Positions 17,358-27,145 of a stretch of 32,584 nucleotides of DNA are shown here, piece after piece. Origin of the DNA: Seminavis robusta (lineage: Eukaryota; Bacillariophyta; Bacillariophyceae; Naviculales; Naviculaceae). Each line of letters starts with the position of its first letter. The first letter of the stretch is position 1. The position numbers and the translations under genes were made by a program. A model generated the notes under the pieces. The model was given only the letters and a program-made list of their open reading frames with translations, had not been told where the DNA came from and made no database searches. The stretch covers positions 1 to 32,584 of the forward strand of contig CAICTM010001273.1 of assembly GCA_903772945.1 (NCBI GenBank). Reading direction: 5' to 3'.

Positions 17358-17412
17358 TTGTCCTTCCTTGCTGCTGTTGCTGTTGCTGTTACTGTTACTG
17401 TTGTTGTTGCTG
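17358..17412 (+). repeat. CTGTTG/CTGTTA microsatellite
   Basis: About eight hexamer-like units of GCTGTTG and ACTGTT between the two right-hand site arrays of the transposon. Confidence 0.8.
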
Positions 17413-17451
17413 AAAATGAAGAAGACTCCAACCAGCATGCACGTCAGATTT

Positions 17452-17593
17452 CCTTTTTGCACAGGAAGCACGTCGGATTGCCTGTGCAATTGCACAGTCG
17501 CCTGTTCAATTGCACAGGAATCGCGTCGCCTGTTCAATTGCACAGGAATCGCGTCGCCTGTTCATTTGCACAGGAATCGCGTCGCCTGCCAGG
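17452..17593 (+). repeat. Right palindromic site array B
   Basis: A partial site (17452-17465) is followed by sites at 17481, 17501, 17529 and 17557 and a collapsed CCTGCCAGG at 17585 (last steps 28, 28, 28). The spacer AATCGCGTCG is identical three times. The 17481 copy is almost a perfect palindrome. Confidence 0.88.
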
Positions 17594-17627
17594 CCAAAAT
17601 TTGACTGCAGGCTGGCTCTCTAAAAAT

Positions 17628-17675
17628 CCTGTTCATATGCACAGGCTGTATGTAGTGCTCTCTACCCCCTGTCAC
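17628..17675 (-). repeat. Right terminal inverted repeat
   Basis: Inverted 47/48 match to 14391-14438; begins with site CCTGTTCATATGCACAGG and ends CCCCCTGTCAC. Confidence 0.92.
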
Positions 17676-18750
17676 ATCGTATCAAAAATTAATTACGAAA
17701 TTGTATAATGAATTTTAAATTACACATCGGCTACATGTATGCATATTATGTACATGTGAAATGTGTGAAGAAGCAATTCTCCGGAAACGTCTTGCGATAA
17801 ATGATTGCTGAACAGTACAGTTTGCGTGGTGGAGGGCGGAGGAAACAACCGCCTACTTTAGTGCAGCTGCTAGCCAGCTCTAGTAGGAATGAGCAAGTGG
17901 AGGCTGGCAACCACGGAGGGGAACTTTTGTCTCCCAGCAACTCAACTAGAATGGCCACTCATCATCTGGCAACAGCATATGCTCGACAAGTCTTTGCTCG
18001 ATGGACAAGGATGTGTTTGAAGTGTGAACTGCGAGGGCAATCTTCAGTAGGAAAAATCACGGCAACCACCTTTTGTATCCTAGCATCTTGGCACTGATTT
18101 GACGATAACGCTCTATGGAGCGATGCTATGAAAGACACTATCGGTAGGTCGAAATCTTTGCAGCCAGTCATCCAAAAAGAACGAGCATTCCTCTGTTGCT
18201 CCAGCTAGCTAGCTTGGGCTCTTCCAAAGACATTCAGGCACTGCGGCAACCACCGTTTTCGGAAAGCGACCATCAGAGCTCCATCAGCCTGCACGGAACC
18301 TCTCCCGCGAGTGAGTCAGTCGAGTGACGACCTCTTTCTTGCGCGTCATCCAAACACGCTCAAATCCATGAAGCCAGCAGATCAACATGCACCACCATAA
18401 CGGTAATACTGTATTGTTTTGAAGTGGTACAACCGCTGCATGAAAATTCATTCCCCGGGCAGTAACTATTCCTATCTGCAGAGTTTGCTACCTAGGAAGC
18501 AATATTTTGGACATCCCCGCTTATTTCATTAAAAGAAATCTGTTTGTGTCTCCATGGTTCCTCGAATTTACTCCTTGCTACTGCTGGGAGGATGTTGAAG
18601 CGCAGCCACTTTTCACAGTACGGTGCAAAGTTTGGAGCGAAGCCAACTTGCTGGACGTTTTCGACCCGATCACCAGACATCTGTTCTTTTCTCCATGGCG
18701 TGATTGCGCATTAGTGGAGGATCTACCTTTCTAGCTAAAGAAAGACCACA
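17676..18750. other. Spacer right of the transposon
   Basis: About 1.1 kb without a supported gene. An ATG at 17801 opens a 98-codon ORF rich in Arg/Ser/Gln with no recognisable motif. An ORF at 18507-18734 has no ATG start. No clear repeats beyond a short CTAGCTAG block near 18205. Confidence 0.4.
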
Positions 18751-19164
18751 ATGCAGCTGAGTGCCCCCAGCCAGAAGCCGGTATCGGTAGTACTATTGGG
18801 AGGATGGGCTTATCGCTTGAGAAGGACAACTCCATGCCAAACTCTCTCCAGACTTCAGGCCTCTAGAGGCAACGAAGTGAGAAAAAGACAAGACGACCAG
18901 TGCGGTTTCGTCTATCCCGGCCACATTTACGTTACAAGAAATTTGGCGTTTTTCAGGAAATTTGCCAATTTTGTGGTGCTGATAGTTGTGCTGATCGAGC
19001 TGGTCTTGACCGATCTGACAAGAATGGCCTCAGAAAGCATAATTCGGCAACAAAAATGTCCAAACAGAAGCTCACATTTTCCAGACGTCCTGATCGAAGT
19101 GCTAAAACTTTCAGGGACCAACATGGTTTCATTTCAGCAAGATCTAACAACAACAAGCGGCTAG
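18751..19164 (+). CDS. Possible small protein with one hydrophobic segment
   Basis: An ATG at 18751 in the context ACCACAATG opens 137 codons ending TAG at 19162, only 9 bases before the ATG of the next gene. Residues about 68-88 form a hydrophobic stretch (FANFVVLIVVLIELVL) that could span a membrane. I recognise no family. Such a tight spacing to the following gene is unusual for separate nuclear genes, so this may instead be its 5' UTR or a chance ORF. Confidence 0.22.
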   Translation: MQLSAPSQKPVSVVLLGGWAYRLRRTTPCQTLSRLQASRGNEVRKRQDDQCGFVYPGHIYVTRNLAFFRKFANFVVLIVVLIELVLTDLTRMASESIIRQQKCPNRSSHFPDVLIEVLKLSGTNMVSFQQDLTTTSG

Positions 19165-19173
19165 ACTCTCAAC

Positions 19174-19881
19174 ATGGCGCTCACGTCGTTCTTCAAACGT
19201 AATAGATCTATGGATCGACTGGTTACATGCATGCTGGTCCTGTTGGCAGCCTCAATACCGGTGTCGGGCCAGAACTCCACCACCACAAACATTACGTCCA
19301 CGGCAGGTCCAAATGCTACAGTTGCACCCAACAGCACCATGGCCCCTACAGCATCGGCAACCACTGGGAATGCAACCCAAAGCAATCAAACAGCTGCTCC
19401 AACTATGCCTGGTAGCATGCCCGGTACAACAGGGCCGCCAACGATGCCTGGAAACGTGAACGAAACAATAGCTCCAACGATGCCTGGTTCAATGGCTGGC
19501 TCGATGGCTGGCTCCATGGCTGGATCGATGCGAGGAACGATGGCAACGACAATGATGCCTTCGGCAAATGACACTGGAGTGACTACAATTGTGGAGGCCA
19601 TTGTGGAGGCCCCAATGAATGCGACCACTGGCATGGATCATGCTGACGAAGGAACACACAACATGACAGGCATGAATGGAAATCATTCTAACATCTTTGG
19701 CCACGACAATGAGATGGATGGACTTATTGAGGATGACAGTGGAGAAACTCAAGCTCCTGGGAACCAGACTTCCTCCAACAGCACAGGTCCACCACCCAGC
19801 GAGATGTCTGCTGGTGTTACAATTCAAATACATGTCATGTGGGCTACGGCTATTGTGATGTCAAGTTGCTTCATTGTGTAG
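19174..19881 (+). CDS. Mucin-like, Met-rich, probably GPI-anchored surface protein
   Basis: A 235-residue protein starting at the ATG at 19174 (an alternative ATG at 19210 gives a more typical signal peptide, ending VSGQ). After the signal peptide it is dominated by Thr, Ser, Pro, Asn, Gly and Met, with 13 N-x-S/T sequons. Residues about 77-128 are built of TMPGS and four tandem GSMA/GSMR units. Residues 148-182 hold an alternation of Met, His, Asp and Asn. The C-terminus (about 212-235) is hydrophobic with no basic tail, as in GPI-anchor signals. I infer a heavily glycosylated wall or mucilage protein. The Met/His clusters resemble copper-binding Mets motifs in composition, but there are no transporter helices. 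No family assignment possible. Confidence 0.72.
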   Translation: MALTSFFKRNRSMDRLVTCMLVLLAASIPVSGQNSTTTNITSTAGPNATVAPNSTMAPTASATTGNATQSNQTAAPTMPGSMPGTTGPPTMPGNVNETIAPTMPGSMAGSMAGSMAGSMRGTMATTMMPSANDTGVTTIVEAIVEAPMNATTGMDHADEGTHNMTGMNGNHSNIFGHDNEMDGLIEDDSGETQAPGNQTSSNSTGPPPSEMSAGVTIQIHVMWATAIVMSSCFIV

Positions 19882-20505
19882 TGCATTCTGTCACAGTCGG
19901 AACTCTTTTCGTTGTCCAAAGCTGTTGTTGGAGGAGATGCCAAAAGGATATGCTATCAGTACATGCTGTATAAGGTACCGGTATAAGTACACGTACATAC
20001 TATATCTTTGACCGTGTCGAAATACCCAAGAGCAGACCTGAAAGTGTTGATACTCAAGATAGCGAGAAAGCGGATGGTACCGGAAGATGAAAAACTCCAT
20101 GGGTTGGGGTTGCTGTCAGCGCATACTGATAGGAATGATTAAAAAGTCAGATGCATGGAAGCCATGCGGTTGTCATGCGAGGTTGGCTCTAGCTTTTCAT
20201 GGTGCTGGCAACACTTCTTGATTCGAATAACCCGGTGCAGCAGGCATTGTTTTATTAAAAGGGATCTCTCTCAGAACAATTTCACTTTGGTGGTGTAGGT
20301 GTAGGAGGTAGGAGTTGCAACATCTGATATCAGGAATACAGGATACCGTACTCCAGCCTGTGGTGGAAGTTAACGACAACGTTTTGTTTGACAAATTAAT
20401 GTATCGTTTTACGTCTATGGTACTGTACTAGTATGGTGCAATATTAGCAGTGCTGCAACCCGCCAGCGCTATTCTTGGTTAACCCCTTGACTTCCTTTGT
20501 CTTGC
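19882..20505. other. Gene-free spacer
   Basis: About 620 bp with GGTACC/ACCGGTA words (19975-19983) and short unsupported ORFs; contains the 3' UTRs of the two flanking, convergent genes. Confidence 0.4.
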
Positions 20506-20940
20506 TCAAGCTGCCAGAGCAGTTGGCTGGTGCGTGCATGCCGCCTCTCTCGACCATAGCTCAGGTGCAATGAAAGCTTTCCTGGTAATGTCGCGTTCAC
20601 GAGGGCCTTGACGGCGCTTGGGCTTTGTTGGGGGCATGCTCTTTCTTCGTCGCAAGGGAGTCTTGTTGTCATTGTCAGAAGGCTGTTCTGACCACCTCGA
20701 TCCTGGTGGATTCCTGCGACGACGGGGAGGTGAAGGAGGGAGTGTACTGCACTTTGTCTTCATGCTCACTTGATCTTCCGATGGCAACCATCTGTTGTAG
20801 GCAAGCGCCCGAGGATTGTGGATTTTGCAGTCAGCAGCGGGACATGCGCTTGGTTTGCAGTGACCTTGATGATTGTCCTCTTTAATTGATACCTCCATTT
20901 CGGGTAGCACAAGGAGTGAAAGGAAGCTTTGCATAGCCAT
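20506..20940 (-). CDS. Small basic Pro/Arg-rich hypothetical protein
   Basis: The ATG at 20940 (context TACCATGGCT) opens 144 codons. The N-terminus is hydrophobic for about 13 residues; next come a few cysteines (CKPSACPAADCKIH, about 28-41) and a Trp-containing segment. Residues about 70-115 are strongly basic and proline-rich (SPPRRRRNPP, LRRRKSMPPTKPKRR), which would suit a nuclear localisation or nucleic-acid contact. I do not recognise a family. The basic composition and start context favour a real gene over chance, but support is modest. Confidence 0.4.
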   Translation of the reverse strand: MAMQSFLSLLVLPEMEVSIKEDNHQGHCKPSACPAADCKIHNPRALAYNRWLPSEDQVSMKTKCSTLPPSPPRRRRNPPGSRWSEQPSDNDNKTPLRRRKSMPPTKPKRRQGPRERDITRKAFIAPELWSREAACTHQPTALAA

Positions 20941-22269
20941 GGTACTGATAGGAGTTGTTCCGGAAATGCAAACTAGAAATTATGGTTGAAAACTTCCAGC
21001 ACGGTCCCAACAAGCAAAGACTACAAGCTGGTAATGCCAAAGCTGGACGTCTGGAGTCTGGAGCCTGAGTGTGTGCGACTAGATTTTAGATAATATTTCT
21101 CTTCGGAGTTGTCACTTGACATGTTCCGTAGGATTCTTTGTCATTAGCTACGTCCTGTTAATTCTACTCTAGCTAGCGCAGAGTTCTCTTTGCTTACAAA
21201 AAGGGGCAGTTCGATGTAAAAAAAAAGGCTTGCACTCCCACACTCCTACCGGTACACTCTCCGTCATAACAATGTTTATCGGTACAGTCGCACCGACCGG
21301 TAGTGTGGCACAAGGTTGGATTTTAGCTACTAGCTAGTACTCTACTAGCTAGGACTCCTTTGCCTCATTCCACCGTTCACAGGGCAGGCTATGATCGCCA
21401 CTCAATCTTTGGGTTTTTGACTTCTTGTGCCTACACTGTAGTAGCTAGCAGCCATTACTGTACCGTATGGCTGCTAACGAAAGCAATAAGCGTCAATTCT
21501 TCCCTGGCAGTTACGATGAGGTCCTCCAGTGATGACAATTGGCTGCAGCGTTCCACACAGAAACCATCTCAACGCAGTTCCGACTGGAGAAGAGAGGGAT
21601 GCGAGACACTCCTTCGGTACTATTTTAAACTAGTACCATACATGATGTAGGCAACCTCTCACGTAGCTTCTCAGAACTGCCTCAGAAACAGCAATGCCTT
21701 GGCGTTCTTCGGCAAATCGTACTCCGAGAGTACCGGTACCGGTAGCACCTCAGCCGACCTCCCAGCCAAGACAGAAATGATTTGAGGTGAGGCAAACATC
21801 CAAGAAGCTTGATGGCAGTTTGATTTGACTGTACATGTTTGGATAACTTTTGGATAGGTATGGACAATGACTGACACAACAAGAAATGCGCAGGATGGTG
21901 AGAGGGAGACCTCGCTTGTACAAAACGGAAGCTTTGCTGCTGAGGTGAAGACTCCGATATTAGGCACCAGCTAGTGCAGTCGTGAAAGCATCTACTGCTC
22001 TGGTTAGCTATCAATGAACAGCGACTTGCTTGACTTCGTGGCATAGTACATCAATGTCCAGTGCAGTTGGTTTATGACAGAGAATGCCAGGACACCTGAA
22101 AGATTCTTATCATCAGAGAAGTCAGAGAAGAGAACCTTCCTCGCCTTGTGTCTTGTGTCAAATGATTGCGTTTCGTGGGCTGTTGACATGCCGTGTGTGG
22201 TACCGTTTGTAGCCAAGAAGGAAGTGAGCTTGTTTCTTTGAAGGCATGATCGACGTCGCAACATTGGCT

Positions 22270-22299
22270 GATTCGATTCGATTCGATTCGATTCGATTC
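22270..22299 (+). repeat. GATTC pentamer array, six units
   Basis: Six perfect GATTC units in tandem within the spacer; no coding context recognised. Confidence 0.9.
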
Positions 22300-22626
22300 C
22301 CTTGAAACCAAAGATGCCACTACTACATACCGGTACCTACCGTACCAGTACGCAGCCTTTGCGGTTTCCACTCCGTGACGGTCCGATGTGCTTTCTCAGC
22401 AATCCCAATACTAGCACTTGCTTCTGCAGTGCCGGTGCACTTCCAGAAATCAGAGAGGTGTCAGACTTGACTCAACTCGTCTGTTCTAACTTCTACAAAC
22501 ACTAGCAGTACTGTCCTTTGCGTCTTCGTCAAACTGTACACAGGCAGTGTAACTGATAAGCCACCAACCGGGCATTCGCCTGACCAGAACAACAAGTAGT
22601 CCTTGCGACCCCTTCGTTTGACTGAG

Positions 22627-22634
22627 TATAAATA
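22627..22634 (+). promoter_or_regulatory. Candidate TATA box
   Basis: TATAAATA in the context GAGTATAAATAGCGAG, 58 bases before an ATG at 22692 that opens a 123-codon ORF. Spacing fits a TATA-driven start, but the ORF is unproven. Confidence 0.3.
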
Positions 22635-22691
22635 GCGAGAGGTGGGCTGGTCTTTCGTCGACCTGAAGGCTCAGGAATGTGAACAAAGGGA

Positions 22692-23063
22692 ATGTTTGCT
22701 ACTTGGTGTTTTGCTTTCGTCGATCGAGTTTCGAATGGCAAGAGCAAAGGTGGAAAGATGGATGGGTGGATGGTGAACGCTCAATCTGAGCGGGCTTGGT
22801 TGCTCCGAGATAGAGCGTCCCAGCAACAGCAGGCTCCGAAGCCAAAGAACTCGCTGCTCCATTGCCATGCCAGATTGCGGTACGGTAGTTCGTTTGGGTC
22901 GCAGTACGAGTCGCCGAGTCCATTATCTTACGGCACAAGCATGCAAATTGAACGCGCCGACATGCACCGCATGGAAAGGAATCGAAAGCTACATGCAGAA
23001 CCTGGCCTGTGGAAGCTCTCGTGTTTCAAGAGGAACACAAGATACGGTTCCAAAATCTCGTAA
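22692..23063 (+). CDS. Possible hypothetical protein, 123 aa
   Basis: ATG at 22692 to TAA at 23061. The peptide is rich in Ser, Arg, Gln and Met, with no recognisable motif, signal peptide or membrane segment. The only support is length and a TATA-like box upstream; the overlapping reverse frame is also open for about 65 codons. A chance ORF is quite likely. Confidence 0.2.
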   Translation: MFATWCFAFVDRVSNGKSKGGKMDGWMVNAQSERAWLLRDRASQQQQAPKPKNSLLHCHARLRYGSSFGSQYESPSPLSYGTSMQIERADMHRMERNRKLHAEPGLWKLSCFKRNTRYGSKIS

Positions 23064-23493
23064 TGCAACCTTCAATGGCCAGGTACTGTAACCATGGGGC
23101 CAGACATTGGAAGTGGAAAGCATTGTAAAAGAGGGAAAGTCCGGCTAGCTAGCCAGCCGGATGGACGTGGACTCAAGCCAATGGGTCAATGGGTCCTCTA
23201 ACTTAATCCCTCCGGGGACTTCGTAATTCCTAAGTTAACAAGCCAATGGGTCCTCAATCGTGCCACAGAGATAAAATATACAGTGGTACTGGTACCAGTG
23301 TTGCAAGGAAAAGCTGAAACCTGGCGACTCTGCAACCTCGCCTTGTTAGGTTAGCTTTGCAGCTTAACGAGCTTCTAGGCAAGGAACCTGTACGTCTTCC
23401 AGTACAGTAGAACAAAGAACAAGAAAAGACAGCTTCAGTCGGTGTACAGCATGTCTTTGCATGATCAATGTTCCGTGCGAAAATGGCTGATAC

Positions 23494-23703
23494 GCTGATA
23501 CCGTAGCTGAGAACGGTAGTCTACCAATGCTAGCTAGTACATTCCTTGGGGGAATTCCTGCTCCTTGGAGGAGTCAAGGAATTCCTGCATTCCTGGAATA
23601 TCTAGAATCTAGAGAGCTCAAAGGAATCCAAGGAATAAGGAGGGAGGAACTAAGGCTGATACCGTAGCTGAGAACGGTAGTCTACCAATGCTAGCTAGTA
23701 CAT
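23494..23703 (+). repeat. 210-bp segment flanked by 49-bp direct repeats
   Basis: Identical 49-bp copies at 23494-23542 and 23655-23703 (starting GCTGATACCGTAGCTGAG and ending CTAGCTAGTACAT) flank 112 bp. That interval starts TCCTTGGGGG and contains CCAAGGAAT near its right side, so ATTCCTTGG and CCAAGGAAT are inverted to each other near its ends. No protein is encoded. Confidence 0.85.
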
Positions 23704-24032
23704 GTACCGATACCACTACCAGGTACCTACCGGTACCGCATCGATCTGTTCACAGTGGATTTTTCGCTGGTTAAGCTCGGAGCTGCTCGGTGAGCTGCTC
23801 GGTGTGACTGGCAATTAGGCCTGTGCATCCCTCCTATTCCAGCGTTCTGAATCGATCATCATCGAGATTCCACTCGGCTCTAGTTTTTTACTTTTAGTTC
23901 TCCTTCAAAGTGGAGAAGGCCTTAAAAATTCAACAGTGGGAAATCGCGGCGGCACTGGCATGGCTACTGGTAGCTACTAGTAGCAGAGCTGCTACCGGTA
24001 GCAGCAAGTGGCTTTGGCAACGGACATCGTTC

Positions 24033-24055
24033 TGCCACTGGTCACTTCAGTGGCA
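24033..24055. repeat. Perfect 8-bp hairpin
   Basis: TGCCACTG and CAGTGGCA separated by seven bases, about 180 bp upstream of the next ATG. A regulatory role is only possible, not shown. Confidence 0.5.
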
Positions 24056-24230
24056 CGAACGAAAGTAGTGGAGGGCAGATCTCCGCAGATCCACTCTTGG
24101 GAAGTGTCGAAAGCTGCTGGGCAACCCCAACACAACGAACCATCCAGACCTCACCCATCCATCAGTTCATAAAAAACACTGACAATCAAACACAATACAC
24201 CGAAAGTTTCACTTTATAGACAAATACAGC

Positions 24231-24776
24231 ATGGCAGTCTCGAATACCCGCAAGCGCGTTCGCTTTACTAAAAAGGTTGTTGCCTATGAGGCTCCTGAGG
24301 AGGCTGGCGAAAAGGAGGACGTATGGTACAGCCCGCAAGAATTGTTCAACCAGAAGAAGGAAATATTCGTGGCAGTCCAATATAAAGACACAGAGAAAGC
24401 CGATCCCAACTACAACTGGCGTGGGTTGGAGCATTACCAGACTGGCACTCCAACATTTCACTTGGAAAAACGCCAAGATTTTGTATGCGAGTTCTTGTCG
24501 CTGCAGCACGATTTGCTGCAACGAGAAATAATGGAGCAAGACGATCCTCTGAGTCTGTTTGCCGCCAACAAGAGCAAGCATAATCGCAAGGAAGCAAACA
24601 AGAGGGCCAAGCAAGATGAAGCAGAAGCCAACAAGATTTATAAGTCAAGCAATCTCATCCATTGGAGACAAAACTCCAATGAAAAAGACACCATCTCCGC
24701 TAAAATGGCCTTCATGATGTCCATGGTCAAGGGATTCCGACCGGGCAATGTCTCCAAGTTTGCTCAGACTGCATAG
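24231..24776 (+). CDS. Diatom-type small protein with VWYS motif, 181 aa
   Basis: The ATG at 24231 opens 181 codons in one exon. A basic N-terminus (TRKRVRFTKKVVAYEAP) leads to DVWYSPQELF at about 30-39, then NWRGLEHYQ at about 62-70, a helical segment with repeated Gln/Leu (residues about 83-105) and a Lys/Ala-rich helix (about 115-135). A W-Y-S motif, an RGLE box and a Gln-containing helical tail are the pattern of a paralogous hypothetical family that I associate with diatom genomes; its function is unknown to me. The later gene at 27142 looks related but more divergent. No targeting signal is visible; nuclear or cytosolic location is a guess. Confidence 0.7.
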   Translation: MAVSNTRKRVRFTKKVVAYEAPEEAGEKEDVWYSPQELFNQKKEIFVAVQYKDTEKADPNYNWRGLEHYQTGTPTFHLEKRQDFVCEFLSLQHDLLQREIMEQDDPLSLFAANKSKHNRKEANKRAKQDEAEANKIYKSSNLIHWRQNSNEKDTISAKMAFMMSMVKGFRPGNVSKFAQTA

Positions 24777-26938
24777 TTATGTAGCTGCGCGGGTAACTGG
24801 GTTTTTCCAGCGCTTCTTGTCCTCTCTCAGATTTGCAACTAAACAAAGTAGTACTTACTTTTGACTTCCCATTGGTTTGAGTCGAGTCGAGCCACTCAGC
24901 TATTGCATGCCTGTAGTAGCTAGCTTCCAGTAAAAGAGATCACGGTGAATCTGTGTGGTTGCGCCGCCCTTACAGCAACCGATATGTAGAAACAGAAACA
25001 GCAATAGAACAATAGACCTCCATGTTCATTGTCTTTTTGTCTTCAGCATGCGACAGAGCGCAACGGTGCCTCTCGTGCTCCAGTGCTTTCTTGTACCGGT
25101 AGAGGCAGGAAGCCACGGTTTGATTGAGTAGGCGCTAGAGCTTGCTAGCTACCGTAAAATTGGCTGCAACGAAGAAACCGAATTGGTCTAGCACTGAAAT
25201 CCAGCATCGTCTTGGATCTTCTTGGCGGATCCATGCGTGTCGCCAATCTTGAATTCCCACGCGTACATGAAGGACCTTGTGAGGGAGCAGCCAATGACCT
25301 TGCATGTATTAAATAGCGTATCCGAGCTGGCATCGGTAAGGAAGCGATAGTTGGCGTCTGCTCCGTCTCATCACTTCCAACATGGCGCTTGAAATGCAAA
25401 ATCTGCTACGAGGATAGCTGCCTGGCTGCTCCAAGGCCTGAGATGGAGCCTTGTTTCTTTCCTGCTGCAGCGATCACCCCCGCAGCATGATTCAATCGGG
25501 GCTAACTGGAGAGGTTGGGTTGGCTGGAGCGGTGATGTGCATGTATATAATATTTATTTGTGGGTGGGTAAGCCAAGGAAGCTGAAATCGATGATGCAGA
25601 GGAAACATCAAAGCTTAGTGTAGCTCAGCAGGTTGCTTGTTGAAAGCACCTAGCTGGGGGGCGAGGTGACAGACAGCGCACGAACACTGGCAAACGAGAC
25701 GAAACCTGTGAGATAGTCGCACCGATGCCGGTAGCCGAGTTGACGTTTACCTTGCGGCCGACAAGGAAAAACATGCGCACTTCAGTAGATGTAGACACCA
25801 GCCGCCCACCAGGCGCACAAGATCTCAGCTGGGGGTTCATCTGACATGAGCCAATGATTCAACGCAATGCTTTTGATGCAGACATTCTTGACTCTGGCTG
25901 AAACGGCATCACTATCCGCAACAAAATTCAATAGTCTCCGGTGGACGTTTGTCCTATCCGAAAGAAGCTTGTCACCTCCCACGCTCAGAAGTAGTCCTGT
26001 TCGGTATACCGCACGCAGTCAAGCTTGTGCAGCAGAGAGGCACAGGTTCCCTGCCTCAAGGCCAATGACACCTAATATTTTCAGCATTACGAGTACTGAA
26101 TGCTAGAATGAGGATCAACTGGGAGCATGGACCGACAAGTTATCTAGCCTCTGTCAAAGGTGAGGTCACCCTTTCAAGATCGCAAGAAGAAGGAGTTGAG
26201 GCGAAGTCCCAATACCCAATACCCAAAATGGTACCGGTGGCGATTTGCTTGTTGCGTGAAGCCCTTACGAGGCAGGAGACAAGATGTTTGCAACAGCTGT
26301 TGGGACAAAGGGCCAGGAGGGGACGCGCTCTTGGCATCTCTTCGTAGACTACTGTCACATCAGGTCAGCACGCAGCAAGATCCAGAGATCTCATGGTGCT
26401 GTACCGGTGGTCGGTACCGTAGCCGGGTTCTATTCGTAAAAAGTGGATGGAAATCTTGGGAGACTTTCAAGGGCACAACCTTTAATTAAACATGTCGTGG
26501 AGTGAGGAAAAGTTACACCCACAAAAGCTATGATGTACTAGTACAGTCAGCTCGCAGTCAATCATTCCAAATTTTATTAATTGTGCTTGATCATTCCACT
26601 GGAACTCGTGCCAAGTGCCAAACATCGCTACCGTTACAATACTTATCTCTGCACCCTTACGAGAGCTCCGCATCCGTTAAGCATGGTGGCGTCTTGTTCT
26701 TCTGTTTGTACCAAGGTCTAGAAAATATCCTTTAAATCTCTTAAACAATCATTAAATCTACTGGAGCATACAATATTTAGTATCGTATCCCGCCAACAGG
26801 CCCATCCAACATCTCCATGCACGATCGATAGCTTCTCCTTTGTTCAAGCGTTCAAGCAAGCATCCGAACAAGGCGCTCTGCAGATCTACAGAAGAGGTCT
26901 CGGCCACTGGCAAAACACTCCACAACATACCAGCAACA
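24777..26938. other. 2.2-kb gene-free spacer
   Basis: Contains GGTACCGG-type words (25093, 26229, 26401, 26413), CTAGCT words (24919, 25144) and many short ORFs on both strands, none with recognisable motifs or good start context. No large repeat found by eye. Confidence 0.4.
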
Positions 26939-27145
26939 ATGCGAGATGCCACTCCCCTTATCAAACGTAGTTCGGCCGAGCAAGAGTCAACCTTCCTGGC
27001 ATCTCACTTTTTCCCTCGCAACCGATCCAAACAGTGGAACCAAGAGGAACCAAGAGGTGAGATCCAGAGATCCACGCAGAACTGCCATCAGCTCACAAAT
27101 CCAACAGAATCACATTCCAGACACAACACAACAACAACAAGATGA
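26939..27145 (+). promoter_or_regulatory. Candidate 68-codon upstream ORF overlapping the next start
   Basis: The ATG at 26939 (context AGCAACAATG) opens 68 codons whose TGA (27143-27145) overlaps the ATG of the following gene in the arrangement ATGA. Such an overlap can couple termination to reinitiation. Part of it may alternatively be an exon or plain 5' UTR; CCAAGAGGTGAGATCC near 27050 resembles a splice donor. Confidence 0.35.

Larger units (their letters stand above)
14391..17675. mobile_element. 3.3-kb TIR DNA transposon with palindromic site arrays
   Basis: The first 48 bp (14391-14438, starting GTGACAGGGGGTAG) are repeated inverted at 17628-17675 with a single mismatch, defining the element. 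The innermost 18 bp of each TIR is itself a copy of the palindromic site that forms three internal arrays. The element carries a MULE/FAR1-like transposase frame on plus (14719-15897) and a candidate spliced gene on minus (15782-16898), overlapping tail to tail. Flanks ending ACCACCG and starting ATCGTAT show no obvious target-site duplication. The near-identical TIRs indicate either recent insertion or constraint, yet the transposase frame is broken, so mobilisation would need a helper copy. Confidence 0.88.
20941..24230. other. 3.3-kb repeat-rich spacer
   Basis: No gene I can firmly support. Contents: CTAGCTAG words (21170, 21333, 23143, 23530, 23691), GGTACC/ACCGGT words (21250, 21730, 22330, 23285, 23720, 23993), a GATTC pentamer array (22270-22299), a TATA-like box with a downstream 123-codon ORF (22627, 22692-23063), a 49-bp direct repeat pair (23494, 23655) and a short perfect hairpin (24033-24055). 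Other ORFs lack motifs. Confidence 0.45.

Noticed and set aside
14507..17593. CRISPR-like repeat-spacer arrays
   Set aside because: The 18-bp repeats are near-palindromic with short (about 6-11 base), largely conserved spacers, and they lie inside a TIR transposon with spliced genes nearby; this is a binding-site array, not CRISPR.
17203..17604. Plus-strand ORF with a poly-Leu tract
   Set aside because: The Leu run is a CTGTTG microsatellite and the tail reads through palindromic sites; unlikely to be a protein.
18900..19202. ORF containing CQFCGADSC
   Set aside because: Lone Cys pairs in a frame overlapping another ORF; no zinc-finger spacing continues.
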